Below are positions 1 through 6,141 of a stretch of DNA of 38,922 bases, piece by piece. This DNA is from an uncultured Veillonellaceae bacterium. Lineage in GTDB: Bacteria > Bacillota > Negativicutes > Veillonellales > Negativicoccaceae. The translations under genes were made by a program, and so were the position numbers. The stretch lies in the NCBI GenBank assembly GCA_947254705.1, contig CAMYCX010000004.1, forward strand, positions 1-38,922, written 5' to 3'. Below the pieces are notes generated by a model. It made no database searches, was not told where the DNA came from, and saw only the letters and a list, made by a program, of their open reading frames with translations. How positions within the stretch are numbered: position 1 is the first letter of the stretch; each line of letters begins with the position of its first letter.

Positions 1-46
1 ATTAGAATAACGGTCTCGTGGGCTCGGAGATGTGTATAAGAGACAG
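1..46. other. Nextera sequencing adapter left on contig end
   Basis: Bases 13..46 match the 34-nt Nextera read-2 adapter: GTCTCGTGGGCTCGG followed by the 19-bp mosaic end AGATGTGTATAAGAGACAG. Bases 1..12 precede it and could be index or P7 sequence, but that is a guess. The reverse-strand reading through it gives LIHISEPTR and the forward reading begins MYKRQ, both familiar signatures of adapter translated into proteins. Nothing here is biological; genome sequence begins at about base 47. Confidence 0.97.
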
Positions 47-604
47 GCTCGTCGCCGGGAGCAACGGTCCGAGATAGTAGTCGTAGCAGTTACCGCAACG
101 ATACAACAAGATACGGTCTGTCCTCATGTCGCTGATTTCTTTCGCCAGTTCCGTTCGCCGCTCATTTTCGCAAATCGTCATCGCGAGTTCCGTATTGTCC
201 GCGAGACGTTCGATTCGCCGCCCTTCCCGTACCAACTGATGCATGTATTCTTCAATGTCACGGTAGTCGTTCGGTGTCACACGATGACCCGTTTCCAAGA
301 CGCCGTATATCGCTTTGCCGAGCGAGTGCTCGATACGTACGCGTCCTTGCGGGTACATTTCGTAGACCGCCGTCGCCATTAATAATATCAATGTCCGCTG
401 GTACGCCAGATAGGCGTCGTATGACGATGCATCCACCCATTCCAAACGCGCGTCCCGACGCAACGGTGTATGAAAGTCCGCCAATTCACCGTCAATTCGC
501 GCCAATACGGCAGTCGGTGCAGTGTCACGTACCTGTTGCCACAATTCCCCGACAGTGGTATAGGATGCAATGTTATATGTCTGTGTGCCGATCGTAATAA
601 TCAT
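47..604 (-). CDS. TGS-domain nucleoside (uridine) kinase-like protein, N-terminal part only
   Basis: About 186 residues remain, starting at an ATG at 604 behind a GGGGAG ribosome site. The first 60 residues look like a TGS fold (MIITIGTQTYNI start). They are followed by a segment resembling the second additional domain of threonyl-tRNA synthetase (IEHSLGKAIYGVL, then CGNCYDYYLGPLLPAT). This architecture is typical of Firmicute nucleoside kinases of about 550 residues, where a uridine-kinase/phosphoribulokinase domain follows. That catalytic half, with its P-loop, lies off the left end, so kinase activity is inferred from the family only. The reading frame runs on into adapter sequence at 46; those extra residues are artefact. 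An alternative is a ThrRS-related editing protein, but the length and the EHSLGK motif favour the kinase family. Its promoter is divergent from the biotin cluster. Confidence 0.75.
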
Positions 605-672
605 GTCGACTCCCCTTTCCCGGAAGGATCTCCTCTATGCCGCTCCGGCGACATTCCTAACTGTGTTTGTTT

Positions 673-681
673 ATTATAGCA
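673..681 (-). promoter_or_regulatory. Extended -10 promoter for the nucleoside kinase gene
   Basis: On the minus strand the sequence reads TGCTATAAT, a perfect -10 with the TG extension. No good -35 lies 17 bp upstream, which is usual for extended -10 promoters. The predicted transcript has a leader of about 65 nt before the ATG at 604. The site is separate from the BirA-type operator, which lies more than 30 bp upstream of it. Confidence 0.55.
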
Positions 682-715
682 TACCGCACGTCTCTTTCGT
701 GCAGGCGCTCTTATA

Positions 716-748
716 TTGTTAACTTTAATTATACTGCATTGTTGACTA
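716..748 (+). promoter_or_regulatory. BirA-type biotin operator
   Basis: The left half TTGTTAACT (716..724) and right half TGTTGACTA (740..748) are separated by exactly 15 bp. This matches the known BirA operator layout TTGTTAACC-N15-GGTTAACAA. The cores GTTAAC and GTTGAC are 17 bp apart, as in the consensus. The right half overlaps the -35 hexamer of the promoter at 742..770, so a bound BirA-biotinyl-AMP dimer would block RNA polymerase. A bioY gene two positions downstream supports the call independently. A third GTTAAC palindrome lies at 781..786, just past the predicted transcription start. Confidence 0.78.
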
Positions 749-770
749 ACTCCGTTTTTTCTCGTATAAT
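742..770 (+). promoter_or_regulatory. Sigma-A promoter of the biotin-regulated cluster
   Basis: TTGACT (742..747) and TATAAT (765..770) are separated by 17 bp, a near-consensus promoter. Transcription would start near 777. The -35 lies inside the right half of the BirA-type operator, so regulation by biotin is predicted. Confidence 0.85.
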
Positions 771-825
771 CTCCATAACGGTTAACGGTGTGAAACGAGG
801 TGATGATATTCATTCTTTATATACT

Positions 826-1332
826 ATGATTTGCCGAACGGACAGCGGTCTGCCGCTGCAGTCCGTGATCGGTCGTCTGCAATGGGATCATCGCGGCGGC
901 GAGGTCGGTGTGCACGTACGCAAGCGGGCGCATAGCGCAGTCGTCACCGCGACCAATGCGACGGAAACATTACGGATTCATCTGTTCGCCACGGATATAT
1001 CGCTCTCCGATAAGGGTACGCCCTCTTCCGGGTTGGTACGGCCGCCGGAGGCCGATGTGCTGCATACCTATACGGCAGCGGAAGTGCGGGACTTTGTCGG
1101 GACTGTCGGCGATGCCAATCCGATTCATCGGACTGCTTGCCCTATTGTACCGGCGTACCAATTGTTCCGTACATTGGCCGCTCGATATGCGGCAGCGACA
1201 TATGATTTGCGGTTGCGGGCCCCCGTCCATGCGGGTGAAACGGTCTATATCGTCCGTACTGCACATCGCGTCGAAGGATATACCGATACGGCGCATGTAT
1301 TTACACTGACTCTCTCTCAAGAAAGGAAGTAA
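826..1332 (+). CDS. MaoC-like hot-dog fold protein in the biotin-regulated cluster
   Basis: 168 residues. The C-terminal half contains YTAAEVRDFVGTVGDANPIH followed by PIVPAYQLF, which resembles the hydratase signature of MaoC/R-hydratase proteins (GDxNPIH, then a PIVPG-like segment). The N-terminal 70 residues may be a degenerate second hot-dog half. MaoC proteins hydrate or dehydrate acyl-CoA or acyl-ACP thioesters, which would suit the thiolase and ligase downstream; the actual substrate is unknown. It is the first gene behind the BirA-type operator, 6 bp before bioY. The start is uncertain. The nearest ribosome-site-like sequence (GAGG, 797..800) lies about 25 nt before the ATG at 826 and is better placed for a nine-codon overlapping ORF (803..829) or a non-standard ATT at 808. 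Confidence 0.62.
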   Translation: MICRTDSGLPLQSVIGRLQWDHRGGEVGVHVRKRAHSAVVTATNATETLRIHLFATDISLSDKGTPSSGLVRPPEADVLHTYTAAEVRDFVGTVGDANPIHRTACPIVPAYQLFRTLAARYAAATYDLRLRAPVHAGETVYIVRTAHRVEGYTDTAHVFTLTLSQERK

Positions 1333-1338
1333 CATTTG

Positions 1339-1857
1339 ATGCAACTGAACACTCGTGATTTAACAAAAATTTCTTTACTGTTAGCGCTGACATGTGTCGC
1401 GTCGTATATCTCGATTCCGATTCCGCTGTCGCCGTCACCAATTTCCGCCGTGACGTTGATTTTGAACTTGGCGGCATTTCTGTTATCGCCGCTCCAAACA
1501 TTTATCATGATTGCCGCTTATATTTTGCTCGGCGCGATCGGATTGCCGGTATTCAGCGGCGGTACGGGCGGCTTGACGATGCTTGTCGGTCCGCGCGGCG
1601 GTTTTTATCTCGGCTTTTTGGTCGCGTATCCGCTCATCAGCTATTTCTGCGGACAGTTCCGTTCGTTCTGGCGGTATTTCATCGTATCCGTATTTGTAGG
1701 TATTCCGGTCACCTATATCGGCGGCGTGAGCGGTATGATGTACTTCCTGCATTTGAACTTGTGGGCCGCATTGACCGCAGGCGCGTTCCCCTTCATCTTC
1801 GGTGATGTGATCAAATGTGCCGTTTCGTCTTATATCGCCACCAAGGTAAGGATATAA
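1339..1857 (+). CDS. bioY: BioY, biotin ECF transporter S component
   Basis: 172 residues, almost entirely hydrophobic, with about six membrane segments. Family features include the start LNTRDLTKISLLLALTCVAS, the stretch IPIPLSPSPISAVTLIL near residue 30, and the GGTGGLTMLVGPRGGFYLGF motif near residue 75. BioY binds biotin in the membrane and imports it, alone or with the EcfAT energising module, which is not encoded here. The ATG at 1339 is preferred over an in-frame TTG at 1336 because of its spacing to AAAGGA. It is the second gene of the cluster, and its presence supports reading the upstream operator as a BirA site. Confidence 0.93.
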   Translation: MQLNTRDLTKISLLLALTCVASYISIPIPLSPSPISAVTLILNLAAFLLSPLQTFIMIAAYILLGAIGLPVFSGGTGGLTMLVGPRGGFYLGFLVAYPLISYFCGQFRSFWRYFIVSVFVGIPVTYIGGVSGMMYFLHLNLWAALTAGAFPFIFGDVIKCAVSSYIATKVRI

Positions 1858-1858
1858 T

Positions 1859-2989
1859 ATGCATGACGTATATATTGTCGCCGCTTGCCGTACACCGATC
1901 GGTGTGCGGGGCGGCGCTTTTTCACATACGGCTCCGGAACGGTTGGCCGCACGGATACTGACTCATCTGTACCGCACTTACGGCCGCCCTGCCGTTGATG
2001 CCGTTATCGGCGGTAATGCCGTGGGTCCCGGCGGCAATCTGACTCGTCTGGCGTCGCTCTATGCCGACTTGCCCGAAGATGTCCCCGCGTGGACCATTGA
2101 TCAGCAATGCGCTTCGGCCGCCACTGCGCTCGGCGACGGGGCATTGCGTATCGCCGCCGGGGCGGCGGATGTCATCATGGCGGGCGGAATGGAAAGCGCT
2201 TCGTTGCAACCGATTCGACGCTATGCCGACGGCGATACCCGACAAGGCGAATTTACGGTGGCGCAGTTTTCACCGACGGAAAACAGTCCCGATGCCATGC
2301 TGCAAGGAGCGGAACGCGCGGCGCAATCGCTCCGTGTCACACGTGATATGCTGGATCGTTACGCCTTGGACTCGCACCGACGGGCGCTTGCCGCGGCAGG
2401 AAGCGGTGTTTTGCAGCCGTGTTTGGTTCCCTGCGAAGAGCTCTGCCGAGATGAATGTCTCCGTCCGCGGATCAATGCCCGACTGCTGGCACGCATGCCG
2501 CTCTTGCTCGGCGAGGGAACGCATACCACGGCCGGCAACTCCTGTCTGATTCATGACGGGGCCGCATTTGCCCTGTTGGCGTCCGAAGCGGCCGTTCGCC
2601 GCTACGGTTGGCAACCGCTCGCACGCGTGGTGACGGTCGCCGCCGCCGCCGGCGACCCGTTACGCTCTCCGCTCGGTGTGGGTACGGTGACTGACGAATT
2701 ATTGCGGCGCAGTCATCTGGCGCCCGATGCCGTTGACAGTTACGAATGGAATGAAGCCTTTGCCGTGATTGACGCCCTGTTTGCCGCCCGGTATCCGACA
2801 CTCGTCAATCGCTACAACCGCTACGGCGGTGCATTGGCCTACGGTCATCCCTACGGTGCATCGGGGGCGATTTTGCTCGTCCATCTCCTTGCGGCGTTGC
2901 GACACACCGGCGGACAGTACGGTCTGCTCGCGATTGCGGGAGCGGGCGGCACGGGAGCGGGACTAATCGTGGAGGCATGTCATGACTAA
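1859..2989 (+). CDS. Thiolase-family protein (YhfS-like acyl-CoA acyltransferase)
   Basis: 376 residues, the usual thiolase length. The nucleophile Cys is present in DQQCASA near residue 87. NEAFA (near 300) and the catalytic His in YGHPYGASG (near 328) are also intact. The second conserved Cys, normally in the C-terminal CxGGG motif, appears replaced: the sequence there reads AIAGAGGTGAG. That residue acts as the acid/base in classical acetyl-CoA acetyltransferases, so ordinary thiolysis or condensation may be impaired. YhfS of Bacillus and VraB of Staphylococcus are thiolase-like proteins also linked to bioY and an acyl-CoA ligase. It starts 1 bp after the bioY stop and overlaps the ligase by 8 bp, so the genes are translationally coupled. 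The true reaction is unknown. Confidence 0.85.
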   Translation: MHDVYIVAACRTPIGVRGGAFSHTAPERLAARILTHLYRTYGRPAVDAVIGGNAVGPGGNLTRLASLYADLPEDVPAWTIDQQCASAATALGDGALRIAAGAADVIMAGGMESASLQPIRRYADGDTRQGEFTVAQFSPTENSPDAMLQGAERAAQSLRVTRDMLDRYALDSHRRALAAAGSGVLQPCLVPCEELCRDECLRPRINARLLARMPLLLGEGTHTTAGNSCLIHDGAAFALLASEAAVRRYGWQPLARVVTVAAAAGDPLRSPLGVGTVTDELLRRSHLAPDAVDSYEWNEAFAVIDALFAARYPTLVNRYNRYGGALAYGHPYGASGAILLVHLLAALRHTGGQYGLLAIAGAGGTGAGLIVEACHD

Positions 2990-4289
2990 CCCGTGGTACG
3001 CCCGTTTATGCGAAATCGCCGTTGATCGGCCGGATGCCGTCGCCTGGGCGGATGATACCCGTTGCTGCTCGTACCGTGAGTGGGCCGCGCTCGTTACCGC
3101 ACGGGCCGAAGATTTCACCGCTGCCGCGGGCCGCCCCGTGGTCATTCAAGACGTCGACCCGTACCGCCAATGGCGTGACTGGTTGGCCGCACAAGCGGCC
3201 GGCGCGATTCCCGTTCTCTTTCACGCGACACTCTCTGCCGCGGACGGACAACGTCTGTGTCACATGCACGGCTTGGATAATGCCCCGACAATGCCCCGCC
3301 CCGCCGGAGTCGATTTCGGAGTTTTATCATCGGGATCAACGGGACTGCCGAAGTTATTTTGGCGACGCTCGTCCTCCTGGATTGATTTTTTCCCGATTCA
3401 AAATCCGCTGTTCGCCTTGCACTCGAACAGCCGTCTTTTCTTCCACGGCAGTCTGAGTTTTACGGGCAATCTCAATGCCTGCGCGTCCGTGTTTTGGGAA
3501 GGCGGCGCATTGATCACCACGACACGTAAACGCCCCGATGCATGGTGGCAAACGATCACGGCCCGACAAGTCAATGCCATGTACTTACTGCCCGTCAAAT
3601 TACGCCATCTGGTGCATGCCGCGGCGGCATCCTACCCGCCGCTGGAGAGTCTGTTCGCCGGTTCGCAGGCCTTGGATCGCGAGTTGGTGCGTGATTTACA
3701 ACAATGTTTTCCGCAGGCAACCTGTACACTTTACTACGGTGCGGGGGAATTAAATTTCATCACCTATTGCCGCTTGGACGAATGGCAGCAGAACCCCGGC
3801 ATTGTCGGACGTCCGTTTGACGGTGTCCGTGTGCGCATTGCCGACGACGGAAAAATCCATGTCACCACACCGTACGGCGTTTGCGGTACGGAAGACGAAA
3901 CCACGCTCGGTGATCTCGGGGAGTGGACGGATGATGGCATGATCCGTTTTCTCGGTCGCTGTGACGATGTCATCAATTGCGCGGGGCATAAATGCTCGCT
4001 CTCCCATATTGAGTCCGTTCTGCGCGCTACGCCCGCCGTACGGGATATTGCCGTATTTGCCGTACCCGATCCCTTACGCGGGGAAATTCCGATCGCCGCA
4101 TTCGTCAGCGATACCGCCGATGCGGGCGAGATGCGACGGATCGCGACCGTTCTTCCCGCTGTTGAGCGTCCCCGCCGCTGGATTCGTTACGATGAGTTAC
4201 CGCTCACGGATTGTTCCAAAGTGGACTATCGGCTTTTACGCCGCCGCCATACACAAGAAAAAAGACGCATATCAAAGAAGACGAATTAA
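2982..4289 (+). CDS. AMP-forming acyl-CoA ligase (YhfT-like)
   Basis: 435 residues of the ANL adenylating superfamily, slightly short for the family. Motifs in order are the phosphate loop VLSSGSTGLPK (near 110), YYGAGELNF (A5-like, near 250), LGDLGEW (A7, near 310), LGRCDDVINCAGHK (A8 hinge, near 325) and the C-terminal PLTDCSKVDYR with the catalytic Lys (near 410). It should activate a carboxylic acid to an acyl adenylate and transfer it to CoA or another thiol; the substrate is not predictable from sequence. The ATG at 2982 has GGAGG upstream and overlaps the thiolase stop. Bacillus yhfT and Staphylococcus vraA sit in similar clusters. The final 27 codons lie in an 81-bp sequence repeated at 6039..6119, where the frame ends sooner, so the tail ISKKTN here may be new. 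Confidence 0.88.
   Translation: MTNPWYARLCEIAVDRPDAVAWADDTRCCSYREWAALVTARAEDFTAAAGRPVVIQDVDPYRQWRDWLAAQAAGAIPVLFHATLSAADGQRLCHMHGLDNAPTMPRPAGVDFGVLSSGSTGLPKLFWRRSSSWIDFFPIQNPLFALHSNSRLFFHGSLSFTGNLNACASVFWEGGALITTTRKRPDAWWQTITARQVNAMYLLPVKLRHLVHAAAASYPPLESLFAGSQALDRELVRDLQQCFPQATCTLYYGAGELNFITYCRLDEWQQNPGIVGRPFDGVRVRIADDGKIHVTTPYGVCGTEDETTLGDLGEWTDDGMIRFLGRCDDVINCAGHKCSLSHIESVLRATPAVRDIAVFAVPDPLRGEIPIAAFVSDTADAGEMRRIATVLPAVERPRRWIRYDELPLTDCSKVDYRLLRRRHTQEKRRISKKTN
4188..4268 (+). repeat. 81-bp direct repeat, copy 1 (3' end of acyl-CoA ligase)
   Basis: The last part of the ligase gene is repeated in the same orientation at 6039..6119. I count 76 of 81 identical positions and no gaps. The two copies bracket the two-gene minus-strand islet at 4391..5903. 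Confidence 0.93.
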
Positions 4290-4340
4290 ATGTCAAAAGC
4301 TCGTTCCCCATCGTTTCATGACCTGCATGCGCCACGCATG

Positions 4341-4367
4341 AAAAAAGACCGCAATGCGGTCTTTTTT
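4341..4367. terminator. Bidirectional intrinsic terminator
   Basis: GACCGC-AAT-GCGGTC flanked by A6 on the left and T6 on the right. It serves the ligase operon on the plus strand and the secreted-protein pair on the minus strand, which converge here. Confidence 0.9.
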
Positions 4368-4390
4368 CATTGGCTTTTTTGTTTGACAAA

Positions 4391-5119
4391 CTATAAAGTC
4401 AGAACGGCTTTCGCCAAATAGCGAGCAAAATATTCACGATCCGTATCGCTTACCAGGAGCAGCACGCCCGCCAAGTGATCATCGCGGCGCACAAAATAAA
4501 GTTGCGCATAATACGGCAGCACCCAGCCGCCGTCAATTTCCGGCGCCAGTCGCGCGCCCACACGATACATCACTTCATGCGCTTGCGTAACCGGCACGAG
4601 CGAATCGATCTCGCGGATACGCACATAAAGAGGCGGCTGCATTTGCATTTCGTTCGCGCCGCGTAACTGCGGATTGTCTTCTACCATACGCTCCCAGTGC
4701 GCGGCGATTTGTTGATTTAATTTCGTTTCCAAACCGTAGAGCATGACATTAAAATGTGCCAATGTCGCGCGCTCGTTATCTCCCAATGTCGAACGGAAAA
4801 ACGGCTCGATCGCAGCGGGGTCATCGATCGGCACGGAAAAACCGACCAGCCACGCTGTCGCCAATCCTTCCGGTCGCTCCGCCTGCAACTGATAAACCGA
4901 CCAATCCTCCATTGGCGTCAAATTTTCATCGACCGCCGCCATTGGCTCCTGCGCAACTGAACCTTTCTGCGAATCCATGAAGCCATCCGTAAGGGACGCC
5001 GCCGTGATCGTATCCGGCCATTGCAATGTGCCCATCGGCGGCACCGCGATGGGCGTCGCCGCGTACGCGGCTGTCGTCAGCGCGAGCAAGCCGCTGAGCA
5101 GCCATGCCACTTTACGCAT
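4391..5119 (-). CDS. Secreted protein of unknown function, paralogue of its upstream neighbour
   Basis: 242 residues. The start MRKVAWLLSGLLALTTAAYA is a clear Sec signal peptide with a probable cleavage after AYA. I do not recognise the family. The middle is charged and helical, and the C-terminus contains YYAQLYFVRRDDHLAGVLLL followed by SDTDREYFARYLAKAV. The neighbour encoded at 5112..5903 has a comparable ending (ITADTEYAYFARIWNRYV), so the two are probably diverged duplicates. The ATG at 5119 has AGGAGG eight bases upstream; an in-frame GTG at 5128 lies too close to that site. The gene overlaps its upstream neighbour by 8 bp, so the pair is co-translated. It ends at a strong terminator. 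It is possibly an envelope or exported protein specific to this group. Confidence 0.75.
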   Translation of the reverse strand: MRKVAWLLSGLLALTTAAYAATPIAVPPMGTLQWPDTITAASLTDGFMDSQKGSVAQEPMAAVDENLTPMEDWSVYQLQAERPEGLATAWLVGFSVPIDDPAAIEPFFRSTLGDNERATLAHFNVMLYGLETKLNQQIAAHWERMVEDNPQLRGANEMQMQPPLYVRIREIDSLVPVTQAHEVMYRVGARLAPEIDGGWVLPYYAQLYFVRRDDHLAGVLLLVSDTDREYFARYLAKAVLTL

Positions 5120-5903
5120 CGCGATCACCTCCTATTCCCACATACCGGTTCCAAATTCGCGCGAAATACGCGTACTCCGTATCCGCCGTAATCAGCCACG
5201 TGTACTGAATATTGTCCGCCGCCTTACGCACATCGGAAAATACGGCGATCGGCCAAACGACTCCACCCGTATCGATGACGAAGCGCATATGTTGTCCGTA
5301 GTAAACGCCGCCCTGACCGTCACGATAGCGAATCAGCGGCTGGTACGAACGCAGTGTCACTGTCGGCACGAGCGCCGCCGCCTCGGCGTTTTCCGCAACA
5401 AGCGAAGTCTTCGCCCGATCCATTTGCGCCTGCATCTCTTCTTTCGTGCGCGGTTGCGTCAAGAGATATGCCAGCAATTCCCGCGCATCGGTATTTTCAA
5501 ACGCGGTGGCCCAAAACTCGGCCGCGCGATTTCCTTTCGCGGCTTGGCTTTGCGCCATGAGATCCAACGGCACCTGCGCCGTCACCACGTACGCCACATG
5601 CACGCCGCGATGATCCTCCGCCTGCCACTGCGTCAACATCAGCGAATCCATCACCGCCTTGACGATGCGCGGCGTGACTTCGTCCTGGCGGATTCCCCCA
5701 TTGGCCGCGGCGGCGGATGAAAGCGCCGACGCGTATGACGTTTTGAATACGTCGCTTTGCCACAGCTGCTTACCCCAATAGCCGTCCGTCACGGCATGCG
5801 TTTTCACCGGCGCCGGCGCGTCTTTCGGCAACGCCGCCGCCTGCGCGCAGCCGTTGCCCAACAGCGCCAGCGCCAAGCTCACGCTCCACAATATCCGATG
5901 CAT
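5112..5903 (-). CDS. Secreted, possibly lipoprotein, of unknown function
   Basis: 263 residues. MHRILWSVSLALALLGNGCAQA is a signal sequence; the LGNGC stretch is only a weak lipobox, so simple secretion with cleavage near AQA is equally possible. The family is not recognised. The body carries predicted helices and an alanine-rich central section. The C-terminal 60 residues (YYGQHMRFVIDTGGVVWPI, then TADTEYAYFARIWNRYV) resemble the end of the downstream gene product. The ATG at 5903 is chosen for the GGAGGA site seven bases upstream; the frame stays open further but without signals. A consensus-like promoter lies at 6000..6028. The two genes are bracketed by an 81-bp direct repeat, which suggests the pair was inserted as a unit. 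Confidence 0.73.
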   Translation of the reverse strand: MHRILWSVSLALALLGNGCAQAAALPKDAPAPVKTHAVTDGYWGKQLWQSDVFKTSYASALSSAAAANGGIRQDEVTPRIVKAVMDSLMLTQWQAEDHRGVHVAYVVTAQVPLDLMAQSQAAKGNRAAEFWATAFENTDARELLAYLLTQPRTKEEMQAQMDRAKTSLVAENAEAAALVPTVTLRSYQPLIRYRDGQGGVYYGQHMRFVIDTGGVVWPIAVFSDVRKAADNIQYTWLITADTEYAYFARIWNRYVGIGGDRDA

Positions 5904-5999
5904 GTCCGCTCCTCCTTTATCGCAATGTCCTTTGATTTGATGTAATTCCGTTTTGCAGGACAATCAGCACCTGCATACGATCCGTCTTTTAGCGCTTTC

Positions 6000-6028
6000 A
6001 TTATACTTCATCGCTTTTCACGTCGCAA
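6000..6028 (-). promoter_or_regulatory. Promoter of the secreted-protein pair
   Basis: On the minus strand TTGCGA and TATAAT are separated by 17 bp. It lies about 100 bp upstream of the ATG at 5903 and within 12 bp of the second 81-bp repeat copy. Confidence 0.7.
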
Positions 6029-6038
6029 ATATAATGCC

Positions 6039-6122
6039 TACGACGAGTTACCGCTCACGGATTGTTCCAAAGTGGACGATCACCTTTTACACCGCCGCCA
6101 TACACAAGAAAAAAGACGCTGA
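6039..6122 (+). pseudogene. Orphan 3' end of an acyl-CoA ligase gene (81-bp repeat, copy 2)
   Basis: 76 of 81 bases match 4188..4268. The frame is still open and reads YDELPLTDCSKVDDHLLHRR then HTQEKRR and TGA. The five differences include one silent change and changes giving YR to DH and R to H. No start, ribosome site or upstream ligase sequence is attached. The stop falls directly in a terminator, as expected of a real gene end. This may be the original ligase terminus, displaced when the two-gene islet was inserted. Confidence 0.8.
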
Positions 6123-6134
6123 CGCGTCTTTTTT
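6109..6134. terminator. Bidirectional intrinsic terminator after recG
   Basis: A6, then GACGC-TGAC-GCGTC, then T6. It terminates recG on the minus strand. The left arm is part of the repeated ligase tail, so it would also have ended an ancestral ligase transcript on the plus strand. Confidence 0.88.
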
Positions 6135-6141
6135 ACCGTAA

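Noticed and set aside
32..382. Plus-strand ORF beginning MYKRQ
   Set aside because: The start lies in the Nextera adapter and the frame is antisense to the nucleoside kinase gene.
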